Shown piece by piece: positions 9,752 to 16,387 of a stretch of 24,844 bases of DNA. Each line of letters opens with the position of its first letter. Position 1 is the stretch's first letter. The notes under the pieces were generated by a model, which was not told where the DNA came from, did not search any database, and saw only the letters and a program-made list of their open reading frames with translations. The position numbers and the translations under genes are program-made. The DNA is taken from positions 1 to 24,844 of the IMG/VR virus record IMGVR_UViG_3300010296_000077; one strand, 5' to 3'. This stretch comes from a virus.

Positions 9752-10741
9752 ATGATAATATTAAACCAAACCACAACCCAACCAGATTCGCCGCAATATT
9801 TTGCGACAAAGCGAACGGAAATTCCAGTAATAAAAAAACAAGGTTTACCACAATCAAAGGATTTTTGCACTTGTTTGATCCAATGCGTTCCGGCTTTGAA
9901 AGTATTCACGGACGGGATTGGAACCGACCCACTAAAAAACGATTTTCGGTCGTTATTTATTCCAACGGTTAATTCAACCGCCGCGACAAATTCAACGATA
10001 GTCGGAACAATTACAAACATACAGACCGGAATTGTAACGACTTTAGCAGATACAACGCACGGGACGTTAAACGAAGGGGACAACTATTGGTGGTTCAAAT
10101 TGGAATGGTTTAAAATATACAATGCAATCGGACTCGGAAAATATCAAATCCACGTTGTCGAAACGGCAATTTCTGGAGGACAAACAATAAACGAATTGAA
10201 AACGCCCGTTTTTAATTTATTGCCTTATTCAGATGAAGCCGCAAACGGAACGGTTCGATTATACTCAAGACAAACCGGAAAATTAAACCACGGGAACAAC
10301 TACTCAAATTTAAAGCCAACCGGCGTCGCCGTGTCAAAAGTTAAAATATTTGAACAACAAACACGTCTACCGGGTCGATTGTTTATCAAATCGGAAGAAA
10401 TTGAAAACGATCATTTAGTTTTGAACAACTCGAATTTGTCAACGTATCAAATAAAAGACCAATTGCGGCCAACGTATCAACTCGACTTACATTTATTGAG
10501 TTCGGCTCAAGTTATGCCGGTCGTTTTCGACGATATGTTCGGAAATCAATTGTTTGTTACGGATTACAATGTATATAATCACGTCGTTGACCCGCGAGAT
10601 TATCAAGCGGTCCAATATATTGATTTACCCGTAAGACGTGAAAGCGTGAACATACCGAACCCGAGCGCAACGGCAAAACGTAAAACTTATTCGTTCGATA
10701 TGATTTACGAATACGACAATATTTTTAAAACGAATAATTGA
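9752..10741 (+). CDS. minor structural protein of the tail tip
   Basis: A 329-aa protein that starts one base after the preceding stop. The N-terminal 110 residues contain a short Cys-rich stretch (FCTCLIQC) and several Thr/Asn-rich strands; the remainder is beta-rich with many Tyr, Asn and Gln. The start codon is an ATG one base past the previous TAA, so re-initiation is likely. I have no family name for it. Location between larger tail proteins and the fibre-like gene supports a tail-tip component. The stop codon TGA shares its last base with the ATG of the next gene. Confidence 0.6.
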   Translation: MIILNQTTTQPDSPQYFATKRTEIPVIKKQGLPQSKDFCTCLIQCVPALKVFTDGIGTDPLKNDFRSLFIPTVNSTAATNSTIVGTITNIQTGIVTTLADTTHGTLNEGDNYWWFKLEWFKIYNAIGLGKYQIHVVETAISGGQTINELKTPVFNLLPYSDEAANGTVRLYSRQTGKLNHGNNYSNLKPTGVAVSKVKIFEQQTRLPGRLFIKSEEIENDHLVLNNSNLSTYQIKDQLRPTYQLDLHLLSSAQVMPVVFDDMFGNQLFVTDYNVYNHVVDPRDYQAVQYIDLPVRRESVNIPNPSATAKRKTYSFDMIYEYDNIFKTNN

Positions 10742-11082
10742 TGGCTAAACAAGACGCAAAAATATTTTTAGACGGCGCGACAGCCTCGCCAATTGTTAAT
10801 TTTTCCGGTGCGAGTGATTTAGTAACGGAATCAATCGACCTTTCAGATTGGGACGGTTCGTGGATTCTTTATTTTTGGGGCGATTTGTCGCCAACAAAAC
10901 AAAACTTGACAATCCAAGTTTCAGACGACGAATTGAAATGGTTTGATTATAAAGACGAGGCCAAAAATGTAAAATTCGACGACTATTTTTTCGACGATAA
11001 AATGGTACATAAATACATTAGAATCCAATATTTTTCAAATGGTTACTCTGGAAATATTACGTTTAAATTTGTACAAATATGA
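10741..11082 (+). CDS. small beta-rich structural protein
   Basis: A 113-aa protein. A TTG three bases upstream is also in frame, but the ATG at 10741, which shares a base with the preceding TGA, is the natural start. Its sequence is acidic and aromatic, with strands such as SWILYFWGDL and ITFKFVQI, a jelly-roll or carbohydrate-binding-like texture that I cannot assign to a family. It overlaps the next gene by four bases. It may decorate the tail tip or contact the host surface. Confidence 0.6.
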   Translation: MAKQDAKIFLDGATASPIVNFSGASDLVTESIDLSDWDGSWILYFWGDLSPTKQNLTIQVSDDELKWFDYKDEAKNVKFDDYFFDDKMVHKYIRIQYFSNGYSGNITFKFVQI

Positions 11083-11282
11083 TTGACTTATCAAAACGAA
11101 ATTTAAAAAACAATGTCGGTTTGGATTTGTCAAAAAATCCGGATACGGATCACCATAGCACAATTTTTGAAATCGGAGACAAAAAAACCGTTTTTGTTGA
11201 TGCGTGCAAACAATCGACAGTCAGAAACAAATTGAAAAATTTTGGACGTTTAATTATCAACGGTCAATTAATACTTTTATAA
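11079..11282 (+). CDS. small protein of the tail-tip cluster, unknown function
   Basis: A 67-aa protein in an ATGA overlap with the preceding gene, ending one base before the fibre-like gene. It contains two LDLSK-type segments near the N-terminus; a related LDLSKK occurs at the start of the metallophosphoesterase two genes downstream, which may mean a shared docking peptide or chance. The remainder is basic with a hydrophobic end. No function is assigned. Confidence 0.55.
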   Translation: MIDLSKRNLKNNVGLDLSKNPDTDHHSTIFEIGDKKTVFVDACKQSTVRNKLKNFGRLIINGQLILL

Positions 11283-11283
11283 A

Positions 11284-11949
11284 ATGGCACTAATTCAAAT
11301 GCGAACCGCCGACGGTTCAACAATAGGAAACCCGCCAACGGGAGATTTCTTCATATTTATCGACTCAAATAATGCAAATAAATACACCCTGAGAGATTCA
11401 AGCGGAACCGACACAATTCTCGGGGGTGGTGGAGGAACTGGAACTTTGTTTGGACTTTTCAATCAAACAAGCCCAGGCCCAACAATCAACACAGCTCCGG
11501 AACAATCAATAGTTGGAACGGGTGTTGGAAGTTTAACAGTTCCAGCGAACAGCTTTGTTGTCGGTGACGGGTATCACGCAAAAATTGGAGGACGTTTGAA
11601 TGCAACGGGAGGAGGTGGACGGTCTGAAATCATAATCAGAGTAAAAAACGGTACAACCGTACTCGCATCAACTGGAATTTTCGATTTAGATACAGCAACA
11701 AATCAAGGATGGGAATGCGAGTTGGATTTTACAGTTGCGGCAATCGGAACAACGGGGTCAATCGTTACGAATGGGAATTTTGCCTATACAAAGGATGGAA
11801 ACCGACAAGTTTTTGGATATATTTTCCAAGACTCGCAAACAATAGACACAACAGTATCCAACACCTTAGATATCACAGTTGAATGGAATGTTATTAATGC
11901 CGGCGACGACATTTTTTCCGCAAATTTTGTACTTTACAAAACATACTAA
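11284..11949 (+). CDS. putative tail fibre / host-recognition protein
   Basis: A 221-aa protein with three visible parts. Residues 1-45 read like an attachment peptide (a PPTGDFFIFIDSNNANKYTLRDSSG-type pattern of the kind found at the start of many short phage fibres). Residues 46-55 are a Gly-rich hinge. The remainder is a Thr/Gly/Val beta-rich domain ending in an aromatic VLYKTY, resembling trimeric C-terminal knobs. No enzymatic motif is present. As the last structural gene before the lysis-side genes it is a good candidate for receptor binding, but this is inferred from architecture. Confidence 0.55.
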   Translation: MALIQMRTADGSTIGNPPTGDFFIFIDSNNANKYTLRDSSGTDTILGGGGGTGTLFGLFNQTSPGPTINTAPEQSIVGTGVGSLTVPANSFVVGDGYHAKIGGRLNATGGGGRSEIIIRVKNGTTVLASTGIFDLDTATNQGWECELDFTVAAIGTTGSIVTNGNFAYTKDGNRQVFGYIFQDSQTIDTTVSNTLDITVEWNVINAGDDIFSANFVLYKTY

Positions 11950-11954
11950 AATCA

Positions 11955-12818
11955 ATGATTTTACGCGAAATTACGAGAAACTCACACGTTCTTGACTTAT
12001 CCAAAAAAGTCGGAGCGAAAGCAAACTATCAACAAAAAATTGCGACACTTTCGGACCTACATTGGGACAATCCAAAATGCGACCGCGATTTGTTAAAAAA
12101 ACATTTGGATTTGTGTTTGAAAAATGACTATCGAATCCACTTAAACGGAGACACGTTTTGTTTGATGCAGGGCAAATATGACCCGAGGAAATCAAAATCC
12201 AGTATTCGACCGGAACACAACGTTAACAATTATTTGGATGCCGTTGTTGAGGACGCGGCGAATTGGTTTAAACCATACGCACATCTAATTGATGTCGTTG
12301 GATATGGAAACCACGAAACGAACATAATAAAACGAATGGAAACGGACCCTTTACAACGGTTCGTTGATGCGTTAAACGGTGTAAGCGAAACAGATCACAA
12401 AGTTTTTACCGGTGGTTATGGCGGTTGGTATATTTTAGGATTTGGCCGCGCCTCATATAAAATAAAATATTTCCACGGCTCCGGCGGTGGTGGTGTTGTA
12501 ACGCGTGGAGAAATCAATTTAACGCGTGCGTTGTCTTATTTCCACGGGTGCGATTGTTTTATGATGGGACACGTTCACGAAAACAAGGAATCGAACGTCG
12601 TTGTTGAGACATTGGATGCACACAACAAACAAATTGACAAAGAAATTTTATTGATGATAACCGGAACATATAAAGAGGAATACGACGGCGGATTCATGGG
12701 GTTTCATGTCGAACGGGGCGCACCTCCAAAACCGGTCGGAGGTCGTTTGTTAACGTTGGACTATAACAGAAAAAAAACCGGAAGGATAACGATAAAAGCA
12801 AAAAGCGAAAAATTATGA
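11955..12818 (+). CDS. calcineurin-like metallophosphoesterase
   Basis: A 287-aa protein with the full set of metallophosphoesterase motifs: SDLH at 33-36 (D34, H36), NGD with D66, GNHE at 118-121 (N119, H120), a histidine before a Gly run (H174), and GHVH at 205-208. These residues bind the two metal ions in the calcineurin superfamily (Ser/Thr phosphatases, nucleases, nucleotide phosphodiesterases). The substrate cannot be read from the sequence. A GGYGGW block around 153-158 separates the motifs. It lies between the fibre-like gene and the DUF5675-like gene and overlaps the latter by four bases, so it is expressed late. It could act on nucleic acids, nucleotides or phosphoproteins. Confidence 0.88.
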   Translation: MILREITRNSHVLDLSKKVGAKANYQQKIATLSDLHWDNPKCDRDLLKKHLDLCLKNDYRIHLNGDTFCLMQGKYDPRKSKSSIRPEHNVNNYLDAVVEDAANWFKPYAHLIDVVGYGNHETNIIKRMETDPLQRFVDALNGVSETDHKVFTGGYGGWYILGFGRASYKIKYFHGSGGGGVVTRGEINLTRALSYFHGCDCFMMGHVHENKESNVVVETLDAHNKQIDKEILLMITGTYKEEYDGGFMGFHVERGAPPKPVGGRLLTLDYNRKKTGRITIKAKSEKL

Positions 12819-13225
12819 AAATAAGGGGGACAATTTACCGAACTTTTAAAGACGCCTTGCAAACGCTCGGAGAATTTCAATGCGGAGAATTTAAATGTTA
12901 CACGCTCGAATTACCAGATTTGAACAATGACGGAATCGAAGGAAACGAGATTCGAAAATCTTGTATTCCGGAAGGAATTTATCCCGTAACGATCGAAAAC
13001 CACCGGAAATTTGGTTGGTGTTATCGCGTCCACAACGTTCCGGGTCGGTCTGGAATTTTAATCCATGCCGGGACGCATTACAAACACACTTTAGGTTGTA
13101 TTTTGCCAGGAACAGACCAATACGATATTACAAAAGACGGTTTAGCGGATAACATATCGAGTAAAAAAGCGTTGGCCGGAATGGTGTCGTGTGAAATGGA
13201 GGAACTGGAAATTGTAACGATATGA
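12815..13225 (+). CDS. DUF5675-like protein, possible cell-wall-acting enzyme
   Basis: A 136-aa protein with the order TLELP (30-34), IPEGIYPV (51-58), NVPGRSGILIHAG (74-86) and TLGCIL (92-97), which is how I recall DUF5675. H84 followed by G94-C95 resembles the catalytic His/Cys arrangement of YkuD-type L,D-transpeptidases (HG...S/T-x-GC), so peptidoglycan cleavage or transfer is conceivable. No signal peptide is seen. It overlaps the metallophosphoesterase and the following membrane ORF by four bases each. Position next to spanin-like ORFs fits an endolysin role, but no biochemical proof for the family is known to me. Confidence 0.7.
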   Translation: MKIRGTIYRTFKDALQTLGEFQCGEFKCYTLELPDLNNDGIEGNEIRKSCIPEGIYPVTIENHRKFGWCYRVHNVPGRSGILIHAGTHYKHTLGCILPGTDQYDITKDGLADNISSKKALAGMVSCEMEELEIVTI

Positions 13226-13503
13226 CCCGAGCCGTTGGATTTATAATTGTGGCGGTTGTTTGTTTGTGTTTGGGATGGTTCGCAAAACCCGAACCGATTG
13301 AAACGGACAACGGGGCGCGATACAGACAAGAAATTTATCGTTTACGGGATGAAATAAAAGACTTAAAAAAACAATATGCAAAACAAATTGAAAAACTCGA
13401 CACGGTTAGCACTAACCACGGCGTTTCTGTTTACATCAATGATTTTAAAAGCCGCGCCGGTGGACGTATGCCAACCGGCCGACTCGGTACAAATCGACAT
13501 TGA
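13222..13503 (+). CDS. membrane-anchored coiled-coil protein, inner-membrane spanin (Rz-like) candidate
   Basis: A 93-aa protein with an N-terminal transmembrane helix (about residues 4-20), then a charged helix of coiled-coil character (34-60) with regularly spaced Leu/Ile. This is the topology of an Rz-type inner-membrane spanin, whose periplasmic coil meets an outer-membrane partner. It starts in an ATGA overlap with the DUF5675-like gene. Its last third overlaps, in another frame, the first 128 bases of the next ORF, the arrangement used by overlapping Rz/Rz1 pairs. The final 25 residues are low in hydrophobic content and may be shaped by the overlapping frame. A holin is the alternative. 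Confidence 0.6.
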   Translation: MTRAVGFIIVAVVCLCLGWFAKPEPIETDNGARYRQEIYRLRDEIKDLKKQYAKQIEKLDTVSTNHGVSVYINDFKSRAGGRMPTGRLGTNRH

Positions 13504-13723
13504 AGATTTTAAATATATCCAAACTTGGGCGGAATTTGGTTTAACTTGCGAGAAAACGACGGCAAAACTAACCGATCAAATCGAGCGGGACAGAATAACA
13601 ATTGAAACACTCGACAAAGAACTAATCGACCAACGCGAGAAAAACAACCGTTTGCGGACGTTTTGCGGCGTTTTGGGTAGTTCGTTAGGGGTTTGTGTCG
13701 TTTGGCTTTTTTTATCGCCTTAA
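13376..13723 (+). CDS. secreted coiled-coil protein with C-terminal membrane helix, lysis-linked candidate
   Basis: A 115-aa protein that starts inside the preceding ORF in the +1 frame. It has a basic start and a hydrophobic stretch (about 10-25) like a signal sequence, a charged coiled coil (55-93), and a C-terminal hydrophobic helix (about 94-113). No lipobox precedes the cysteine at about residue 32 (the preceding residues are V-D-V), so it is not a classic Rz1 lipoprotein. The two-ended membrane plan resembles unimolecular spanins. It is the last late gene, followed by the hairpin-rich convergent region. It might be a spanin partner, holin regulator or other envelope protein. Confidence 0.55.
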   Translation: MQNKLKNSTRLALTTAFLFTSMILKAAPVDVCQPADSVQIDIEDFKYIQTWAEFGLTCEKTTAKLTDQIERDRITIETLDKELIDQREKNNRLRTFCGVLGSSLGVCVVWLFLSP

Positions 13724-13730
13724 AACCCAT

Positions 13731-13792
13731 ATAACAGAAAATAAAGCGGATAGGCGCGAACGCCTACCAAAAACGCTTTATTTGGGTGTTAT
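13731..13792 (+). terminator. large nested hairpin, probable bidirectional terminator
   Basis: Outer arms ATAACA (13731-13736) and TGTTAT (13787-13792) enclose a perfect 10-bp stem, AAATAAAGCG (13739-13748) with CGCTTTATTT (13774-13783). Inside that sits a 6-bp hairpin, TAGGCG-CGAA-CGCCTA (13751-13766). It lies between convergent operons, and its minus-strand copy ends in a T-rich tract, so it can stop transcription from both sides. Confidence 0.65.
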
Positions 13793-13867
13793 ACGTTCTC
13801 ACATATAATTTACTTAATAACTCGAAAATCATACGTGAAAACATATAAAACCGCTTTATTTGGGCGT
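13774..13867. repeat. two pairs of direct repeats in the convergent intergenic region
   Basis: CGCTTTATTTGGGTGT at 13774-13789 recurs with one change at 13852-13867. ATACGTTCTCACATATAA at 13791-13808 recurs with four changes at 13831-13848. The two repeated units flank a 22-base spacer in mirrored order. Function is unknown; protein-binding sites, a recombination site or duplicated terminator pieces are possible. Confidence 0.6.
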
Positions 13868-13870
13868 GAT

Positions 13871-13894
13871 GTTCACTAATTAGTGAACTTTTTT
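13871..13894 (+). terminator. perfect palindrome with T-tract, late-operon terminator
   Basis: GTTCACTAATTAGTGAAC (13871-13888) is a perfect 18-base palindrome able to form a 7-bp stem with an AATT loop, and six T's follow. It ends five bases before the stop codon of the minus-strand exonuclease gene. It would stop plus-strand transcription before it runs into that gene. Confidence 0.75.
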
Positions 13895-13899
13895 GATCG

Positions 13900-14610
13900 T
13901 TACAAATTGCGTAAAATTTCATAAATAAAACCACGCGACGCAATTACGCGCTCGTTTAGTTCTTCGATTTTCTCCGCGTCAAATTCAAACTCAAACGGTT
14001 TGATTCGCATTTCCGGCCCTAAATGTTCAAACGTCAATTGTTTCCTTGTATCGTTCCAAAGTTCGTCCGTAACGTCTGGAAATCCAAGTTTTCGCGCTCT
14101 ATTTTGCGCCTCGCGTTCGATCAAATGGTCCGGAGTTGACATTAACACATAATAAACGATATGCTTCTCACGTCCAACCAAATTCATGTAAACTTGACCT
14201 TGCCAAAAATAATCCTTTGTTTTTAGTTTTCCCCCAAAAAACGGAAACGTTGACGCGGACCAACTCGCTTTATTGTCGGCTATGTGGTCCGGTTGGATTA
14301 TATCGGGCGTCCCGGTCATAAAGTCGTCGGAAAAATTCCGAGTATTTGGAACCAAAAACGCGTCCGAATAAACGTGTTCGGATAAATAATTAAGCGCGTC
14401 GGCCTCTACAAAATTACCTTTTTCGGTGTATTTGTTTGAGAAATCATTAACACGAACACCCAACAATTCGGGTTGCTCCAATATCCAATTTTTTAAATAC
14501 GTTTTGCACGTTTCACCCATTGAGCCAGACGCACGGCCGTTTGTCATTAATTGACCGGCCGCGCTTGCTCTAATTTTAAATCGATTAGCTATTTTTTCAG
14601 CGTTTTTCAT
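13900..14610 (-). CDS. YqaJ-like viral exonuclease (PD-(D/E)XK fold)
   Basis: A 236-aa protein with the layout of YqaJ/lambda-Exo nucleases: an N-terminal RASAAGQLM segment (14-22), E69 in GNFVEADAL, D103 in TGTPD, the core D112-N-K114 in ADNKAS, and a Q/Y-containing helix YFWQGQVYMN at 134-143. The D...DxK spacing supports a metal-dependent 5'-3' exonuclease that makes single-strand tails for recombination. Its start overlaps the stop of the upstream OB-like gene by four bases, so the two form one operon. No RecT or Erf-type annealing protein is visible in the window; the partner genes may supply that step. Confidence 0.88.
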   Translation of the reverse strand: MKNAEKIANRFKIRASAAGQLMTNGRASGSMGETCKTYLKNWILEQPELLGVRVNDFSNKYTEKGNFVEADALNYLSEHVYSDAFLVPNTRNFSDDFMTGTPDIIQPDHIADNKASWSASTFPFFGGKLKTKDYFWQGQVYMNLVGREKHIVYYVLMSTPDHLIEREAQNRARKLGFPDVTDELWNDTRKQLTFEHLGPEMRIKPFEFEFDAEKIEELNERVIASRGFIYEILRNL

Positions 14611-15080
14611 GCTAATAAAAGTTTTTCGTTTGCTTTGCTTAATGTGTAAGATTTACGAATCGACTCGACGTCCGTTGATCCGTTTTTGATTGCGTTCTTT
14701 GCCGCCTCCCATTTTGCATGGTCCGGAGTAAATTCCGGAAGTTTTGGCAATGAGTCTTTGACCCGTAACGCGTCAACCGTTTCACCAAATGCGCGAACTT
14801 TTGCAACGTACAAAGTAATTCTCAAACCGTTCCAGTCCTCAATAAATGGAGAATCCGCGAGTTTTTCGATTGTCTTTGCGTTCGTAGCGTTCAAAATAAA
14901 GGGTTTGTGTCCTTTTAATTTAGCCACAATACATTCGTCCTTGCGGTTGTTTGGTCCCGTTACAATTTCGTTCGATACGGTTTTGATTGTTACGTCTAAT
15001 TCAATTGGACCGTCTCCGGTCATTAATTCATAGGCCCCAATATAGTCGGGGTTGTTTAACTTTTTCCAATGTGTTTTCAT
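14607..15080 (-). CDS. predicted OB-like recombination accessory protein
   Basis: A 157-aa protein upstream of the exonuclease in the same operon. A TTG at 15107 is in frame but lies inside the predicted -7 promoter element, so the ATG at 15080 was chosen. The middle region runs through strands with FILNATNAKTIEKL, then DWNGLRITLYVAKVRAFGE, then DALRV. I know this pattern from many phage proteins found beside exonuclease or annealing genes, where an OB-type fold and DNA binding are suspected. The last 45 residues look helical (SKANEKLLLA at the end). Function is inferred from neighbours; it could be the single-strand-binding or annealing partner. Confidence 0.65.
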   Translation of the reverse strand: MKTHWKKLNNPDYIGAYELMTGDGPIELDVTIKTVSNEIVTGPNNRKDECIVAKLKGHKPFILNATNAKTIEKLADSPFIEDWNGLRITLYVAKVRAFGETVDALRVKDSLPKLPEFTPDHAKWEAAKNAIKNGSTDVESIRKSYTLSKANEKLLLA

Positions 15081-15104
15081 TTGTTTAATTTTTGATTCAC
15101 GAAA

Positions 15105-15112
15105 CAAATATA
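15105..15112 (-). promoter_or_regulatory. Bacteroidota-type -7 element for the exonuclease operon
   Basis: Reading leftward, TATATTTG matches TAnnTTTG exactly and lies 25 bases ahead of the ATG at 15080. No clear TTG stands 19-20 bases further upstream, so the promoter may be weak or may need an activator. It is back to back with the plus-strand promoter. Confidence 0.55.
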
Positions 15113-15123
15113 TAAATAAATTT

Positions 15124-15153
15124 TTGTTTGTTTATAAAAAAGTCTTAAATTTG
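15124..15153 (+). promoter_or_regulatory. Bacteroidota-type promoter of the RHH/SSB operon
   Basis: TTG at 15124-15126, a 19-base spacer, then TAAATTTG at 15146-15153 fit the Bacteroidota -33/-7 form exactly. The start codon at 15174 is 20 bases beyond the -7 element. The element sits in the first of two direct copies of TTAAATTTGT. Confidence 0.8.
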
Positions 15154-15170
15154 TTTAAAATTAAATTTGT
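15145..15170. repeat. direct repeat TTAAATTTGT at the divergent promoter, possible operator
   Basis: TTAAATTTGT occurs at 15145-15154 and again at 15161-15170, 16 bases apart start to start. The first copy contains the -7 element and the second lies just before the start codon of the ribbon-helix-helix-like gene. Such spacing suits a dimeric or tetrameric regulator, but the region is AT-rich and chance is not excluded. Confidence 0.45.
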
Positions 15171-15173
15171 AAT

Positions 15174-15380
15174 ATGCCGAAAATGATAGCGGTCACGCTT
15201 AAAAATGAAACAGAGGGCAAACTAAAAAAAGCACTCGAAAAGGGAAACGAAATGGTTGACATTGAAAAATTGAGTAAGTTTAAACCGCTTTTAACCAAAT
15301 CGCGTTTGTGTTCCGCAATATTGGACAAATACGTCGAGGACCCAGAATCAACATTAGAATTTTTAAACCTTAAAAAATAG
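15174..15380 (+). CDS. ribbon-helix-helix-like small regulator candidate
   Basis: A 68-aa basic protein that opens with a beta-prone stretch (MIAVTLKNE, residues 4-12), followed by a helix (13-23) and, after a spacer, another helix SRLCSAILDKYVED (43-56). Strand-helix-helix is the plan of Arc/MetJ-type regulators, although the first helix-to-second helix spacer is longer than usual, so the call is tentative. It is the first gene after a consensus promoter divergent from the exonuclease operon, the usual place for a local regulator. The SSB-like gene follows after six bases. Confidence 0.55.
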   Translation: MPKMIAVTLKNETEGKLKKALEKGNEMVDIEKLSKFKPLLTKSRLCSAILDKYVEDPESTLEFLNLKK

Positions 15381-15386
15381 ATCGAA

Positions 15387-15737
15387 ATGATAAAATTAGG
15401 AATTAATTTGAGCGAATTAAAACACGTAATTACAAGCCGAAAAGGAAAAAGCGGCGAAGTCAAAGGTATTTTCATTCCGTTGGAAGTGAATCACCTGGAG
15501 CAAAACCAAAAGAACGGAAACGTGTATTTAAATATGGTTGCGTTTGAGATGCGCGAGCCGAAAGAATGGGCGGACCATATTATAAAACAATCGTTACCGT
15601 TGGAAGTACGCGAGGCAATGACGGACGAGGACAAGAAAAACGAACCTATTTTGGGTAATTTACAAACGGGAGCCGGGAGCGTTTCAAGTGGTCCGGTATC
15701 GGTTGAGGTTGACGAGGACGACGATTTGCCTTTCTAA
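15387..15737 (+). CDS. SSB-like single-stranded-DNA-binding protein
   Basis: A 116-aa protein with a beta-rich body (residues 1-55), a variable linker with Gly/Ser, and an acidic end, DEDDDLPF. That ending closely matches the DDDIPF tip with which bacterial SSB proteins recruit partner enzymes. The body contains aromatic and basic residues and a strand pattern (GIFIPLEVNHL, VYLNMVAFEM) compatible with an OB fold, but it is shorter than cellular SSB. It lies in the early operon beside the exonuclease and OB-like genes, as expected for a replication/recombination SSB. A strong terminator follows. Confidence 0.75.
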   Translation: MIKLGINLSELKHVITSRKGKSGEVKGIFIPLEVNHLEQNQKNGNVYLNMVAFEMREPKEWADHIIKQSLPLEVREAMTDEDKKNEPILGNLQTGAGSVSSGPVSVEVDEDDDLPF

Positions 15738-15750
15738 CTAACTGAAAATT

Positions 15751-15780
15751 AGCGGTATTAAAAAAATATCGCTTTTTTTT
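15751..15780 (+). terminator. Rho-independent terminator after the SSB-like gene
   Basis: AGCGGTATT (15751-15759) pairs with AATATCGCT (15765-15773) around an A5 loop, with one G-T pair, and a run of T's follows. It closes the RHH/SSB operon 14 bases after the stop codon. Confidence 0.8.
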
Positions 15781-15791
15781 GTCTTTTTTTA

Positions 15792-15821
15792 TTGCTAGTT
15801 TATAAATATGTCTTATCTTTA
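15792..15821 (+). promoter_or_regulatory. Bacteroidota-type promoter upstream of the small-gene cluster
   Basis: TTG at 15792-15794, a 19-base spacer and TATCTTTA at 15814-15821 (one mismatch to TAnnTTTG) precede the ATG at 15847 by 25 bases. The longer in-frame start at 15808 would lie inside this promoter, which decides the start of the next gene. Confidence 0.65.
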
Positions 15822-15846
15822 CATCAGAAACAAAAACGAAACGATT

Positions 15847-15996
15847 ATGAAACATTTTGAAACAAAGCAACAAGCTAAAAAATTTGTAGCAAATTCAAGC
15901 ACCCTAAAAATTTTCAAAAAGAAAAAAGGAATGCCAAATTGGAAGAAAAAACCATTTTGTGTGGGAACTGAGTTTGAGTGGTTAAATTGGTTTTAA
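15847..15996 (+). CDS. small lysine-rich protein, unknown function
   Basis: A 49-aa basic protein rich in Lys, Phe and Trp. An upstream ATG at 15808 is in frame, but it overlaps the promoter, so the second ATG at 15847 was chosen. The end carries several aromatic residues (WLNWF). No family is recognised. Its codons are more AT-rich than those of the replication genes, hinting at separate origin. It is followed after two bases by the next small gene, so the two are probably co-transcribed. Confidence 0.5.
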   Translation: MKHFETKQQAKKFVANSSTLKIFKKKKGMPNWKKKPFCVGTEFEWLNWF

Positions 15997-15998
15997 TT

Positions 15999-16265
15999 AT
16001 GAAAAGAGATTTATCAATAGAAGAAATAATAAATATTTTCAATGTTCCTGAATCAAAAAAAACTAAACACATTAGGTTTGACATATACAAACAAGAGATA
16101 AAATTAAGACAATTAAAATCTGATTTGCAAAAGGAAATAGATTTAACTGATAAAAAAGTTGACAAGGCAGTTAATCATTTGGATTCATTAGATGATAATT
16201 GGCGTCGAAAATTAGTCAAACATTGGAGGGAAGAAGCTTTAAAAAAACAAAATAATAAATTATGA
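15999..16265 (+). CDS. small coiled-coil protein, unknown function
   Basis: An 88-aa protein; the ATG at 15999 was preferred to a GTG at 15978, which overlaps the previous gene. The first 25 residues resemble a short helical motif (LSIEEIINIFNVPESK), and the remainder is a charged helix (35-85) with Leu/Ile spacing typical of coiled coils. The coding sequence is AT-rich compared with most of the window. It overlaps the next very short ORF by four bases (ATGA). No function is assigned. Confidence 0.6.
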   Translation: MKRDLSIEEIINIFNVPESKKTKHIRFDIYKQEIKLRQLKSDLQKEIDLTDKKVDKAVNHLDSLDDNWRRKLVKHWREEALKKQNNKL

Positions 16266-16387
16266 AAACAGAAATTTTAAACCGGATAATTTATCGACTT
16301 TTAGAGTCAATAAATATCGACAACAACGACAAAACTAATTGTGCCACTTTCAATTCGGTTTCGGATTGTGAAAAACTGAAACAATGA
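16262..16387 (+). CDS. 41-aa coupled micro-ORF
   Basis: This short ORF starts in an ATGA overlap with the previous stop and ends in an ATGA overlap with the DenV-like gene, so it completes an unbroken chain of translational coupling. The product begins MKTEILNRIIYRLLES and has two cysteines in its second half. It has no recognisable motif. The double overlap is the main reason to believe it; a short linker ORF maintained for coupling is the alternative. Confidence 0.5.
   Translation: MKTEILNRIIYRLLESINIDNNDKTNCATFNSVSDCEKLKQ

Noticed and set aside
13376-13480. Lipoprotein signal in the second lysis ORF
   Set aside because: The residues before the cysteine are V-D-V, which does not fit a lipobox.
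15081-15107. TTG start that would lengthen the OB-like gene
   Set aside because: It overlaps the TATATTTG -7 element; an ATG follows at 15080.
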